From Achromobacter ruhlandii (GTDB lineage: Bacteria; Pseudomonadota; Gammaproteobacteria; Burkholderiales; Burkholderiaceae_B), in assembly GCF_902859695.1 (NCBI RefSeq), contig NZ_CADIJL010000004.1, positions 1 to 64,000 on the forward strand: DNA of 64,000 nt, given 5' to 3'. Positions 45,076 to 53,847 of this stretch are shown here, piece after piece. The notes beneath the pieces are model-generated. The model saw only the letters and a program-made list of their open reading frames with translations, was not told the DNA's origin and ran no database searches. Each line of letters opens with the position of its first letter. The first letter of the stretch is position 1. Made by a program: the position numbers and the translations under genes.

Positions 45076-45090
45076 TCCCTTCGCGCCCAC

Positions 45091-45120
45091 AAAAAAAGGA
45101 CCCGCGAGGGTCCTTTTTTT
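45091..45120. terminator. Bidirectional terminator between dapB and murB
   Basis: A 13-bp perfect stem AAAAAAAGGACCC / GGGTCCTTTTTTT with a GCGA loop stands between the convergent genes. Confidence 0.9.
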
Positions 45121-45134
45121 CATGCAGCACCCGG

Positions 45135-46169
45135 TCACGCCACCACGGGCTCCGGCTCCAGCGCCACGCCGTAGCGCTCGGCGACCGCATCCTGGATCGC
45201 GCGCGCCAGCGCCAGGATGTCGGCGGCGGTGGCGCCCCCGCGATTCACCAGCACCAGCGCCTGCCGGTCATGCACCCCGGCCGCGCCCAGGCTGCGCCCC
45301 TTCCAGCCGCACTGGTCGATCAGCCAGCCGGCCGCCAGCTTGTAGCTGCCGTCCGGCTGCGCATACGACACCAGGCCGGGATAACGGGAGACGAGCGCTT
45401 CGCGCTGCGCCGCGGACACGATGGGATTCTTGAAAAAACTGCCGGCGTTACCGGTGACCGCCGGGTCCGGCAGCTTGGCGCGCCGGATCTCGCAGACCGC
45501 CTCGAAGACGGCGCGCGCCGAGGGCTCGCCCATAAGGCCGGGATGACGCTGCAGGTCCGGGTACGACAACACCGGCCGCCAGGGCCGCGGCAGACGCAAG
45601 CGCACCGCCACGATCACCCAACGTCCGGGCCGCTGGTGCTTGAAAATGCTGTCGCGATAGGCAAAGCGGCACTCGGCCGCGCTCAGGTCGACATACCGGC
45701 CCGCCTGCACGTCCCAGGCCGTCAGGCTGTCAAAGCGATCGGCCAGCTCGACCCCGTAGGCGCCGATGTTCTGCACCGGCGCCGCGCCGACCGTGCCCGG
45801 GATCAATGCCAGGTTTTCCAGGCCGTCCCAGCCCTGCCTCACGCACTCGGCGACGAAGTCGTGCCAGGTCTCGCCGCCTGCCGCCTCCACCAGCCATGCA
45901 TCGGGCTCGGCCCGCAGCAGGCGCACGCCCCGCAGCGCCACGCGCGCCACCAGGCCCGGCACGGTCTCGGGCAACACCACATTGCTGCCACCGCCCAGCA
46001 CCAGCAGCCGGTCGTGCCGCGCGGCCAAGGCCGACAGGGCCGGCAGTTGCGCCACATCGTCGAGCGTGACGCAGGCCTGGGCCGTCGACGCCAGGCCCAG
46101 GGTGTTCAAGGAGGAAAGGTCCCGCGCCTCGGGGATGAGGACAGGTGCGGTGGCAGAGGAATTTGACAT
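45135..46169 (-). CDS. murB: UDP-N-acetylenolpyruvoylglucosamine reductase
   Basis: MurB reduces the enolpyruvyl group to give UDP-MurNAc in peptidoglycan synthesis. The 344-aa protein has the FAD-binding part ([26 protein letters not shown]), the YRDSIFK loop of the type I enzyme, and the [10 protein letters not shown] segment with the catalytic serine. The end has [11 protein letters not shown]. Type I length fits. The 284-base gap upstream to the tRNA holds a hairpin CAACCAC-GAAA-GTGGTTG at 46370-46387 and a TAGAAT (46330) that could serve the tRNA. Confidence 0.96.
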   Translation of the reverse strand: MSNSSATAPVLIPEARDLSSLNTLGLASTAQACVTLDDVAQLPALSALAARHDRLLVLGGGSNVVLPETVPGLVARVALRGVRLLRAEPDAWLVEAAGGETWHDFVAECVRQGWDGLENLALIPGTVGAAPVQNIGAYGVELADRFDSLTAWDVQAGRYVDLSAAECRFAYRDSIFKHQRPGRWVIVAVRLRLPRPWRPVLSYPDLQRHPGLMGEPSARAVFEAVCEIRRAKLPDPAVTGNAGSFFKNPIVSAAQREALVSRYPGLVSYAQPDGSYKLAAGWLIDQCGWKGRSLGAAGVHDRQALVLVNRGGATAADILALARAIQDAVAERYGVALEPEPVVA

Positions 46170-46453
46170 GGATACTACCGGGTGTGCTATATTTTCTGTC
46201 TTCGCTCATATTACTTGATTGAGCTTGGCAGCCAGACGGCACTCAGTGCAGCCTTGGCCACGCAAAGTTAAGCGCGATCCGCCTGCCCCAGCAATCTGCC
46301 AGCGGCAAGCACGATCGAAAAAAATCATGTAGAATGCGCGCCTTCTGATCGATAACCAAGTTGATCAGGCAACCACGAAAGTGGTTGGCAATAAGAAATG
46401 GTTTGCACTGGCACTGCGTGGAATTTTCACCAGGCCAGAAATTGCGGACCCAT

Positions 46454-46529
46454 GCGGGAGTAGCTCAGTTGGTAGAGCGCAACCTTGCCAAGGTTGAGGT
46501 CGCGAGTTCGAGACTCGTCTCCCGCTCCA
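46454..46529 (+). tRNA. tRNA-Gly (GCC), copy 1
   Basis: A 76-base cloverleaf: acceptor GCGGGAG/CTCCCGC, D-arm AGCTCAGTTGGTAGAGC, anticodon stem AACCT/AGGTT around TTGCCAA with anticodon GCC, T-arm with GTTCGAGAC, and an encoded CCA. It is identical to the copies at 50568 and 51069. A terminator follows at 46570. Confidence 0.97.
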
Positions 46530-46569
46530 GATTTTATGGGCAGTGTCTTCACACTGCGCATGTTGCAAG

Positions 46570-46592
46570 AAAGGGCCTGCGGGCCCTTTTTT
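46570..46592 (+). terminator. Terminator after tRNA-Gly copy 1
   Basis: An 8-bp stem (AAAGGGCC/GGCCCTTT) with a TGCG loop runs into six T, 40 bases past the tRNA. Confidence 0.85.
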
Positions 46593-46771
46593 CATTTCCG
46601 CCCCGATTACCACAGTTTTCTCCCGAAGCCCTGTCAATGCGAGCAACACCTGCGTGCGAGCAACACCTGCGCCGCAGGTAAGTGAGCACGGGCAGTAAAC
46701 CAGGAATGTTCGTGACAGGGCCGCCAAGAATGCTCGTGGCAGATCCGCTGAAAGCGGCGACACTGACAGCA

Positions 46772-47143
46772 ATGGCGACGCACCCGGAACCCACAACCGA
46801 AACGGCAAGCATGGCGACATCTCCGCAAACGGCTGCGCAGGACGCGATCTGCGACAGATACGGCATGCAAGGCATGGCGCCTGAAGAAATGGTCGCGGTC
46901 GCCCTGCGCACGCTGGGCGCGATGCCGATCCATGGCACGCGCATAGCATTGCCCCGGGACGGCACCATCGGCTGGTTCATCCACTGTGGCGAACACTCGG
47001 ACGCCGACGACTTCTACCAACCCATCCACACCGCGCACCTGGCGACGCTGTTGCCGCGAGTCGTCGACTACCTGCGCCTGCCCCCGGGCGCGAAGTTCAT
47101 CATCGACGACCAGGGTTACGAAGACGTGTGGATGGAAGCCTAG
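46772..47143 (+). CDS. Imm33-like (DUF2185-type) domain protein
   Basis: A small soluble protein (about 123 aa from this ATG). Its C-terminal half, GTIGWFIHCGEHSDADDFYQ and then LLPRVVDYLRLPPGAKFIID ending in GYEDVWME, resembles Imm33-type immunity or DUF2185 proteins. Those occur near polymorphic toxins and also alone. No toxin gene is adjacent, so an orphan immunity or housekeeping role is equally possible. The start is uncertain; other in-frame starts at 46682 (GTG), 46706 and 46811 exist and none has a clear RBS. A 17-bp direct duplication (46638-46671) lies just upstream. Confidence 0.55.
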   Translation: MATHPEPTTETASMATSPQTAAQDAICDRYGMQGMAPEEMVAVALRTLGAMPIHGTRIALPRDGTIGWFIHCGEHSDADDFYQPIHTAHLATLLPRVVDYLRLPPGAKFIIDDQGYEDVWMEA

Positions 47144-47179
47144 ACGCCTCTCAGTCCGGCGGGCAACGCCGCGCGGCCG

Positions 47180-47821
47180 CTAGGCGACGAACGCATCGAC
47201 CAAGGTATCCGCCGCTTTCGTGAAGTACGCCTCGATCTCCGCGCGGGCCCGCAGCCGGGCCGCCTCCAGCGCCTGCCCGCCCATCGCGGTGCCCTCCACC
47301 GAAAAGAACGTCAGGCGCTTCAGGCCGATGGTGGCCAGCGCCGCCTTCAGGTAGGGCGTCAGGAAATCCGGCTGGCGCGCCTCGGCCCCGGAGAACAGGC
47401 CGCCCGACGACACCGCCACGAAAACCGGCTTGTCGGCCAGCACCCCGACCTTGCCTGCGCGCGTCACGGTGAACGTGCTGCGCACCCGCACCACATGATC
47501 GATCCACGCCTTCAACGCCGACGGCACGGTGTAGTTGTGCATCGGTGTGGCGATGACGACGTAGTCGGCATCGACCAGGGATTGGATCAGGTGGTCGGAC
47601 TGGCGCAACGATCCGGCGGAGTCGCCGTCGGGGTCGGCCGGCGAGCCCAGCGCCCAGGCGTATTCGGCATCCACATGCGGCAGCGGATTGGCGTCGATCT
47701 CGACAAGGTCGCGGCCCCGCCTGGCATCGGCCCGCGCCAGGCCATCGAGGATGAACCGCGACAGCCGAAGGCTCTCCGATGCCGCGCCGCGCGGACTGCA
47801 GGTCAAACGCAGGACGCTCAT
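47180..47821 (-). CDS. FMN-dependent NADH-azoreductase/NAD(P)H quinone reductase, AzoR-like
   Basis: A 213-aa flavodoxin-fold oxidoreductase of the AzoR family, which reduces quinones or azo compounds with NADH. Features are the phosphate-binding CSPRGAASESLRLS loop near the start, then ATPMHNYTVPSALKAWIDHVVR with the FMN isoalloxazine contact, and SSGGLFSG. The start overlaps the stop of the upstream GNAT gene by 4 bases, so they form one unit. That unit is divergent from a MocR-type regulator that may control it. Confidence 0.88.
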   Translation of the reverse strand: MSVLRLTCSPRGAASESLRLSRFILDGLARADARRGRDLVEIDANPLPHVDAEYAWALGSPADPDGDSAGSLRQSDHLIQSLVDADYVVIATPMHNYTVPSALKAWIDHVVRVRSTFTVTRAGKVGVLADKPVFVAVSSGGLFSGAEARQPDFLTPYLKAALATIGLKRLTFFSVEGTAMGGQALEAARLRARAEIEAYFTKAADTLVDAFVA

Positions 47822-48264
47822 GCGACCGCCCCCTCCAACACCTTGCTGAAGCGCATCGCGCCCGTCAGCAAGCCTTGCCGGAAGTAGAAGCGCTGCGCCA
47901 GCGCGTTGGCCAGGCCGGTGTCCAGCACCAGCTTGGCGCAACCGGCCTCGCGCGCCATGCGCTCGAGCGCCTGCAGCAGACTGGCGCCATGGCGCGAGCC
48001 GCGACTGCATTCGGTGACGACAAGGTCATCGACGTAGAGGAAACGGCCATAGATCAGGTTTTCCTGGAAGCGGTAGCCAGCCAGCGCGACCGGCGCGTCG
48101 CCCTCCCACACCGCCAACAGGGCGTAACGCTCGGCGCGCATGCGCGCGACGCGCTCGGCGAAATCGCGCTCGCCGGCCAGGTGCGGGCGCAATTCCCGCA
48201 TGACCGGAAAGCAGGCGCGCAGCGCCTCGTCGGTTTCGATAGGGCGAATGTCAGGTTGACTCAT
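47818..48264 (-). CDS. GNAT family N-acetyltransferase
   Basis: A 148-aa acetyltransferase with the conserved GNAT core: a VDDLVVTECSRGSRHGASLL segment that holds the acetyl-CoA loop (here RGSRHGAS) and a terminal ALAQRFYFRQGL helix. The substrate is unknown. It is the first gene of a two-gene unit with the AzoR-like reductase. The start MSQPDIRPIE is selected because the preceding 18 residues of open frame lack family character. Confidence 0.85.
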   Translation of the reverse strand: MSQPDIRPIETDEALRACFPVMRELRPHLAGERDFAERVARMRAERYALLAVWEGDAPVALAGYRFQENLIYGRFLYVDDLVVTECSRGSRHGASLLQALERMAREAGCAKLVLDTGLANALAQRFYFRQGLLTGAMRFSKVLEGAVA

Positions 48265-48374
48265 GAAGATCCTGTCTGGAAAGAAATCACCCGCCGCCAT
48301 AGCGGGCATGAACATCATGCTAAGGAAGCCATGACATAATTTGAAGAACCATAAATTGACCTTTCGACTAGGCC

Positions 48375-49790
48375 ATGATGCCCACCTCCCTTGCCAACCT
48401 GCCGCCCGCCGTTTCCGGCGACGAACCGCTGTACCGGCAGGTCTACGAGCGCTTCCGCGGCGCCATCGCCCAGGGCACGCTCAAGCCGGGCGACCGCATC
48501 CCGTCCGCGCGCGCATTGGCCAAGGACCTGGGCGTGGCGCGCGGCACGATCGAGATGGCCTACTCGCTGCTGCATGCCGAAGGCTATGTACAGCCGCGCG
48601 GCCAGGCCGGCACCGTAGTCACGCCGGGCTTGCAGGCGCAGGCCACGCCGCGGCCGCTTCCAGCGCCCGCCAAGGCGGACCCCGATACCTGGCGCCAGCC
48701 GCCTACGCTGCTGCCATTCCAGATGGGCCTGCCAGCGCTGGACGCCTTTCCACGCAAGATCTGGGCGCGGCTCGGCGCCCGCCACCTGCGCGCCACGCAG
48801 GCGGCTGACCTGTCCTACCCGCCCGCCGACGGGCTGCCCGCGCTGCGCAACGCGATCGCCGCGCACCTGCAGGTGGCGCGCGGCATCCACTGCTCGCCGG
48901 CGCAAGTGTTCATCACGTCCGGCTATCGCGAGAGCCTGAACCTGGTGATCCAGGCCCTGCTGCACCCCGGCGACCAGGTCTGGGTGGAAGATCCCGGCTA
49001 CCCGCCGACGCGCGAGCTGCTCAAGCATTCCGGCCTGACGTTCGCGCCGGTGGAAGTCGACGCCGAGGGCATCATGGTGTCGCAGGGTATCGCGCAGGCG
49101 CCGGGGGCGAGCGCGGCGGTCGTGACGCCCGCCCACCAAAGCCCACTGAGCGTGACGCTGTCGCTGACGCGCCGCCAGGCGCTGCTGGAATGGGCCGAGC
49201 GCAATCAGCGCTGGATCGTGGAAGACGACTACGATGGCGAATACCGCTACGTCAGCCGGCCGCTGCCGGCGCTCAAGAGCCTGGACCGCCATGGCCGCGT
49301 GCTCTACGCGGGCACCTTCAGCAAGGTCATGTTCCCCGGCATCCGCCTGGCGTACCTGGTGGTGCCCGAGGCCCAGGTGCGGCGCTTCGAGGACGTGAAC
49401 CGGGTGCTCGGCAACGGCATCCCGGGCCTGACCCAGGCCATGGTCGGCGCCTTCATGCTGGAGGGCCATTTCGCGCGCCATATCCAGCGCATGCGGCGGC
49501 TCTACTCGGAACGCCGCAACGCCACCGCCGCGGGGCTGGCCAAAGTGTTCGGCCCCACCATGCCGATTCATCCACAACCGGGCGGCATGCATTTGCTGGT
49601 GCGAATGCAGGGCCACCAGACCGACCGCCCGCTGGCGCAGCGCATGGTCGAGCACGGCATCTACGCGCACGCCCTGTCGCGCTGGACGACCCACGCGCCG
49701 TGCGGCGCCGGTCTGTTGATGAGCTTCACCAACATCGAGTCGCAGGAACGCGCCGAGCAGCTAGGCCGACGCATCCTGGAATTGATGTAG
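48375..49790 (+). CDS. MocR-type (GntR/aminotransferase) transcriptional regulator
   Basis: A 471-aa regulator made of a GntR winged helix (about 12-80; YRQVYERFRGAIAQGTLKPGDRIPSAR) and a class I aminotransferase-like domain that binds PLP. The Schiff-base lysine is Lys317 in GTFSKVMFPGIRL, and EDDYDGEYRY precedes it. It is divergent from the GNAT/AzoR-like unit with a 110-base shared gap, so it probably regulates those genes in response to a PLP-reactive ligand. The PdxR type is one possibility, but no pdx genes are adjacent. Confidence 0.92.
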   Translation: MMPTSLANLPPAVSGDEPLYRQVYERFRGAIAQGTLKPGDRIPSARALAKDLGVARGTIEMAYSLLHAEGYVQPRGQAGTVVTPGLQAQATPRPLPAPAKADPDTWRQPPTLLPFQMGLPALDAFPRKIWARLGARHLRATQAADLSYPPADGLPALRNAIAAHLQVARGIHCSPAQVFITSGYRESLNLVIQALLHPGDQVWVEDPGYPPTRELLKHSGLTFAPVEVDAEGIMVSQGIAQAPGASAAVVTPAHQSPLSVTLSLTRRQALLEWAERNQRWIVEDDYDGEYRYVSRPLPALKSLDRHGRVLYAGTFSKVMFPGIRLAYLVVPEAQVRRFEDVNRVLGNGIPGLTQAMVGAFMLEGHFARHIQRMRRLYSERRNATAAGLAKVFGPTMPIHPQPGGMHLLVRMQGHQTDRPLAQRMVEHGIYAHALSRWTTHAPCGAGLLMSFTNIESQERAEQLGRRILELM

Positions 49791-49840
49791 CGGCGGCGTA
49801 TCCGCCATCGGCGAGCCGCCGCCGCTTGCCGCAACCCCGC

Positions 49841-50320
49841 CTACTTCAACCCGGCCTTGCCCAGACCGAACTCCTCGTCGGAGGAGCCAGGCTCGGTGCG
49901 GAAGGCGACATTCAGGCGGTTCCAGCCATTGATGCCCACCACCAGAAAGGTGAGATCCGAGATTTCCTCTTCGGACAGTTGGCCGCGGACCTGTTGATAC
50001 ACCGCATCGGACACGCCGTGCGGGTGCAGTACGGTCAGCGCCTCGGTCCATTCGAGCGCGGCGCGCTCGCGCGGGCTGAACAGTGTGGATTCACGCCAGA
50101 TGGCGATATGATGCAGGCGCAACTCACGCTCACCGCCGATCTTGGCCTGCTTGACATGCATGTCCAGGCAGAAGCCGCAGCCATTGATCTGCGAGGCGCG
50201 GATCGTCACGAGGTCATTGAACTCCCGGATGACGGCCTTCTTTTTCAATGCCGCGCTGAAATCGAGATAATGCTTGGACAGCTCGGCGGAAACCTGGAAG
50301 TAATTCAAGCGCTGGGTCAT
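49841..50320 (-). CDS. Carboxymuconolactone decarboxylase (AhpD-like) family protein
   Basis: A 159-aa protein of the CMD/AhpD superfamily. The peroxidatic-type pair is Cys48 and Cys51 (CGFC) with His55 in the classic CxxC-x3-H arrangement, preceded by DLVTIRASQINGC. AhpD-like members without other partners are thought to act in thiol-based peroxide or alkylhydroperoxide reduction. It is convergent with the MocR-type gene. The ATG start MTQRLNYF is the family's usual one. Confidence 0.88.
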   Translation of the reverse strand: MTQRLNYFQVSAELSKHYLDFSAALKKKAVIREFNDLVTIRASQINGCGFCLDMHVKQAKIGGERELRLHHIAIWRESTLFSPRERAALEWTEALTVLHPHGVSDAVYQQVRGQLSEEEISDLTFLVVGINGWNRLNVAFRTEPGSSDEEFGLGKAGLK

Positions 50321-50509
50321 GTTGCGAACACCTATGTGGAATGGATTGCGGACGACATCGCCGCATGTCCACATGGTGCCGCCAGCAGCCGCGGCGGCAA
50401 AGCGCCAAGAACCGCCATTTGGACTGGGCCATGTGACGGGCCGCGCGGACCATGCCTGCCCGCCACGTCCGTCCACGCGGCGCCAGGCCAGGCCTGACGC
50501 GGCGCCCGC

Positions 50510-50537
50510 TTGCCCCGGCGTCAAATTACGGTATACT
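50510..50537 (+). promoter_or_regulatory. Promoter of tRNA-Gly copy 2
   Basis: TTGCCC (50510-50515), a 16-base spacer and TATACT (50532-50537) stand 30 bases before the tRNA. Confidence 0.6.
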
Positions 50538-50567
50538 CTCGCCTCTTCGCAGTACAGCAGTATCCGC

Positions 50568-50643
50568 GCGGGAGTAGCTCAGTTGGTAGAGCGCAACCTT
50601 GCCAAGGTTGAGGTCGCGAGTTCGAGACTCGTCTCCCGCTCCA
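50568..50643 (+). tRNA. tRNA-Gly (GCC), copy 2
   Basis: This is identical over all 76 bases to copies 1 and 3, including anticodon GCC and the encoded CCA. Confidence 0.97.
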
Positions 50644-51068
50644 GTTGATGCGCCGTTTTCATGAACGTCGCCGCATCGTTGGAATCACCAGCCGGATGTG
50701 CTTATCCAGACGGACCGCCAGGCATCATCGGCGCCGTTTGCCTCACGACAGGTTCTTGTCGATTTCCCCTTCAGTGTTACGTTGCGGTCCCGAGCCTCGA
50801 TGTCGTCATCGCCTCATGCCATGCGCCCTGCGCGCGGACCTGTCGCGCACCTTCGCGACGAACTCCGCCGCGCATCGTTGCGGCGACTTTTTTTGCGGGC
50901 CGCACGGACAGACCCGCACAAGTCCTAAAAACTGTGTATAATCGCTGTCTTTGGTGGACACGGCCTCTTTCAAAAAGTGGCTTAGCCGGCTAAAAGCGCC
51001 GGCAGGTTTAAAGCTTCGGATTAAAAACCCAAGGCAATCAACATCCGGTTCACCAAACGCAGTGCCCC
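50644..51068. other. Spacer between tRNA-Gly copies 2 and 3, no gene seen
   Basis: Short open frames here have no RBS or recognisable sequence. The spacer holds a CGCCGC/GCGGCG hairpin at 50866-50885 running into seven T (possible terminator of copy 2). It also holds a TATAAT at 50937-50942 (probable -10 for copy 3), and a 12-bp palindrome TTAGCCGGCTAA at 50982-50993. Confidence 0.6.
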
Positions 51069-51144
51069 GCGGGAGTAGCTCAGTTGGTAGAGCGCAACCT
51101 TGCCAAGGTTGAGGTCGCGAGTTCGAGACTCGTCTCCCGCTCCA
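51069..51144 (+). tRNA. tRNA-Gly (GCC), copy 3 (integration target)
   Basis: A third identical 76-base tRNA-Gly(GCC). An ICEclc-type integrase gene starts 225 bases downstream in the same direction, so this copy is the occupied attachment site. The tRNA is intact because the element restores its 3' end. Confidence 0.97.
51127..51144 (+). mobile_element. Probable attL: 18-bp 3' end of tRNA-Gly
   Basis: Elements of the ICEclc family recombine within the last 18 bases of tRNA-Gly(GCC) (GACTCGTCTCCCGCTCCA here). The position is inferred from the adjacent integrase. A second copy of these bases is expected at the far end, outside the window. The same bases also occur in tRNA copies 1 and 2. Confidence 0.6.
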
Positions 51145-51191
51145 GTTTATGATCTACAGACTTCCACTGACGTCTGTAAGTCATTGAAAAG

Positions 51192-51212
51192 AGGAGCTTC
51201 GGCTCCTTTTTT
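51192..51212 (+). terminator. Terminator after tRNA-Gly copy 3
   Basis: A GGAGC-TTCG-GCTCC stem with the extra-stable UUCG loop is followed by T-runs. It lies inside the element border, 48 bases past the tRNA. Confidence 0.82.
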
Positions 51213-51343
51213 CTTTCCAGCGAAAGCCATGGGAATCCACTGACAGCCACCATTTTTGAGGCCAAAAACAAGGCCAAAGAATGCGGGTCGTGCCGGTTCC
51301 GGGTTGTTGCTGGGGTTGGATCGGGATGACAAGCAGCATCGGG

Positions 51344-51364
51344 CCTAAGTCCAAGACTTAGGAG
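51344..51364 (+). promoter_or_regulatory. Hairpin covering the integrase Shine-Dalgarno
   Basis: A perfect 8-bp stem CCTAAGTC-CAA-GACTTAGG spans 51344-51362. Its 3' arm includes the first three bases of the AGGAG ribosome site (51360-51364) of the integrase. If transcribed from upstream the hairpin would hide the ribosome site. See findings. Confidence 0.6.
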
Positions 51365-51368
51365 CTTG

Positions 51369-53306
51369 ATGATGACACTCTCTGATCTGACCGTGCGGCA
51401 AGCCAAGGCCGCCGAGAAAACCTACAGCATCCCCGACACCGATGGCCTCGGCCTGGTGGTCGCCCGCACCGGCGGCAAGTCGTGGCATTTGCGCTATTAC
51501 TGGCTCGGCAAGCAAAAGCGCATCTCCCTGGGGAACTACCCCGAGATCGGTTTGCGCGAAGCGCGCACCTTGCGCGACGAAGCCCGGGCGCTTCTGGCAA
51601 AGGGCGTCAACCCCCATACCGATCGGAAACAGAAGCGACACGCGGTCAAGCTTGCGGCCGACTACACCTTCAAGGCCGTCTTCGATGCGTGGGTCGAGCA
51701 TCGCCGCAAGGAAATCAAGGAGGGCAGGAACAGCACGCTGTCGCAGATCCTGCGGATCTTCAACAAGGACGTGCTGCCTAGCCTCAAGCAGATGTCGATC
51801 TACGACATTCGCCGGCCCCAACTCCTGGGCGTCCTGGCGAGGATCGAGGAGCGCAAGGCGTTCACCACTGCCGAGAAGGTCCGCACCTGGCTGGGGCAGT
51901 TGTTCCGCTATGCCCTCGTCATCGTGGAGGGGCTGGAAGCCAATCCGGCCTCCGACCTGGACGTGGTGGCCGAGCCCAAGCCCCCGGTGAACCACAACCC
52001 CTACCTGCATCTTCCGGAGCTCCCCGAGTTCCTGCACAAGCTCAGGCTCTACAACCCTCGTGGTTGGCAGACCCAACTCGGCATCCGGCTGCTGTTCCTG
52101 ACCGGCGTGCGTACCGGCGAGCTGCGGCTGGCGACCCCGGACCAGTTCGATCTCGACCGTGGCCTGTGGATCATCCCGCCGCAGATCGTCAAGCAACTCC
52201 AGGACGAGATGCGCAAGGCCGGCAAGCGCCCGCAGGACGTTCCGCCCTACATCGTGCCGTTGTCCGTGCAGGCCATCGAGATCGTGCGCTACCTGTTGGG
52301 TGTGATGAGGCCGGCCCAGGTCCATCTGCTCACGCACCGCAGCGAACTCAAGAAGCGCATCAGCGAGAACACCCTCAACGCGGCCTTGAAACGAATGGGC
52401 TACGAGGATCAACTGACCGGTCACGGCATCCGCGGAACCATCTCGACGGCGCTCAACGAGATCGGCTATCCCAAGATTTGGGTGGACGCGCAGCTTTCGC
52501 ACTCGGACCCGAACAAGGTGAGTTCGGCCTACAACCACGCCAAGTATGTTGAGCCGCGCCGCCGGATGATGCAGGACTGGGCGGATCGTCTCGATCTGCT
52601 CGAACAGGGCCAAGTGGAAGCGGCCAGCGCGCACCTCACGATCCATATCGAGGGCGTGCCGGCCATGGCAGAGGAGGACAAGCCCAACACCATCGTCGCT
52701 GCTGCTTCTGCGGCATCCGTTCCGCCTGTGGTGGCCGAACCCATCGTCGTGACGCCAAACGACGGGGGAATCACATTCCAGCGACTGTCGCAGGTACCAC
52801 CGCCCCCGACGCATGCGCCAGAGCCGGAGGTGTCAGTCATCCAGCGCGAGCGCGAGGAAATGCTGGCCATCTACGAATCGCCGAGCAGTCTGCCGGTCCC
52901 GCTGTTCGGCAAGTTGGCCGGGAAGTCCAAGGACCAGATCAACCGCGAGCTGAAGGCGGGCAAGCTGCTGTCTATCAGCTTGGGCAACCGCGGGCAACGC
53001 GTGCCCGACTGGCAGCTGGTACCCCTCAAGCACAAGCTGGCACAGGTGCTCATGAACCAGTGCCCGCATGCGGATCCGTGGGACCTGTACCGGATGCTGA
53101 CCCGCCCACATCCGGACCTGGGTGATCGCGCAGCCATCGACATCGTGACACCAGGAAATTTGGGCATGGTCGTGCGGGTCATCGCGGGCACCCAGCAGCA
53201 GCCAAACAGGCCCGGACCTGACTCGTCTGTGCAAGGTATTCCAGAGGAGACTCGCCAGCGCATTCAACGGTTGCTAAATGATGCGGCAATGTTCGAAAGT
53301 GCCTGA
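51369..53306 (+). CDS. Tyrosine recombinase of the ICEclc (IntB13-like) family
   Basis: A 645-aa site-specific integrase, much longer than the usual 400 aa and close to IntB13 of ICEclc, which targets tRNA-Gly. It has an N-terminal DUF4102-type arm-binding domain (1-90) and a core-binding SAM-like domain (about 100-195). The catalytic domain has Arg248 (TGVRTGELR), His352-x-x-Arg355 (HGIR), His378 and a probable nucleophile Tyr388 (AYNHAKY). The extra 220 residues at the C-terminus are Pro/Val-rich and then helical, as in the clc group. TTG-ATG-ATG triplets stand in a row at the start; spacing from AGGAG favours the first or second ATG. Confidence 0.92.
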   Translation: MMTLSDLTVRQAKAAEKTYSIPDTDGLGLVVARTGGKSWHLRYYWLGKQKRISLGNYPEIGLREARTLRDEARALLAKGVNPHTDRKQKRHAVKLAADYTFKAVFDAWVEHRRKEIKEGRNSTLSQILRIFNKDVLPSLKQMSIYDIRRPQLLGVLARIEERKAFTTAEKVRTWLGQLFRYALVIVEGLEANPASDLDVVAEPKPPVNHNPYLHLPELPEFLHKLRLYNPRGWQTQLGIRLLFLTGVRTGELRLATPDQFDLDRGLWIIPPQIVKQLQDEMRKAGKRPQDVPPYIVPLSVQAIEIVRYLLGVMRPAQVHLLTHRSELKKRISENTLNAALKRMGYEDQLTGHGIRGTISTALNEIGYPKIWVDAQLSHSDPNKVSSAYNHAKYVEPRRRMMQDWADRLDLLEQGQVEAASAHLTIHIEGVPAMAEEDKPNTIVAAASAASVPPVVAEPIVVTPNDGGITFQRLSQVPPPPTHAPEPEVSVIQREREEMLAIYESPSSLPVPLFGKLAGKSKDQINRELKAGKLLSISLGNRGQRVPDWQLVPLKHKLAQVLMNQCPHADPWDLYRMLTRPHPDLGDRAAIDIVTPGNLGMVVRVIAGTQQQPNRPGPDSSVQGIPEETRQRIQRLLNDAAMFESA

Positions 53307-53360
53307 CGCTGGCCGACGGCCAAAGATGGATGCTTTGGCCGTCGGAATTGAGAAGAGTTA

Positions 53361-53717
53361 ATGCATCGGGACTGCATCACTGGTCCTCGGGGACGGCAGA
53401 GACCCACTTGGTTGCTCCGCGTATCGGACCAGCGCGTACGTCGGCAGGAAATCTATCCGCGCCATGAGTTCAGTGATGGTGAAGCAATGCTGGCGGCGGG
53501 TCTGGCCGGCTGCGGCATCATGCAGATGCCGACATGGCTGGTGGCCGAAGATATACGGCAGGGGCGCTTGATCCCCGTGCTGCCGGACTGGGCAGGTGGT
53601 GAGGTGCCTATCCATGCAGTGTGGCCGCAATCGCGTTACCTGCAGCCCAAGGTTCGGGCTGTCATAGAAATGCTGACGATTCTGTCTGAACGGCCGGGGG
53701 CAGGTTTTGTTCCCTGA
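53361..53717 (+). pseudogene. LysR-type regulator, C-terminal fragment
   Basis: About 118 residues match the second half of a LysR effector domain (SDGEAMLAAGLAGCGIMQMPTWL, DIRQGRLIPVLPDW, PIHAVWPQSRYLQPKVRAVIE). There is no helix-turn-helix part and no RBS; the frame is open slightly upstream of the ATG. This is a truncated remnant left near the element's left end, with the lost 5' part beyond reach of this sequence. The stretch between it and the pump genes (53718-53847) shows nothing supportable. Confidence 0.7.
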
Positions 53718-53847
53718 TATGGCTCGTCACTGCCAAGTTCTTGCGCCGGCTAAAGCGCATGTGTCGAATGGTTATTCACTTGGGGTGCCGATAGGCCGCA
53801 CCGGAAACGGCAGGGCCTCGGTTATGACACCCTGCCGCGTTGCAACG

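Noticed and set aside
50661-50993. Plus-strand open frames between tRNA-Gly copies 2 and 3
   Set aside because: No RBS, no recognisable sequence, and they cross a probable terminator and the tRNA promoter.
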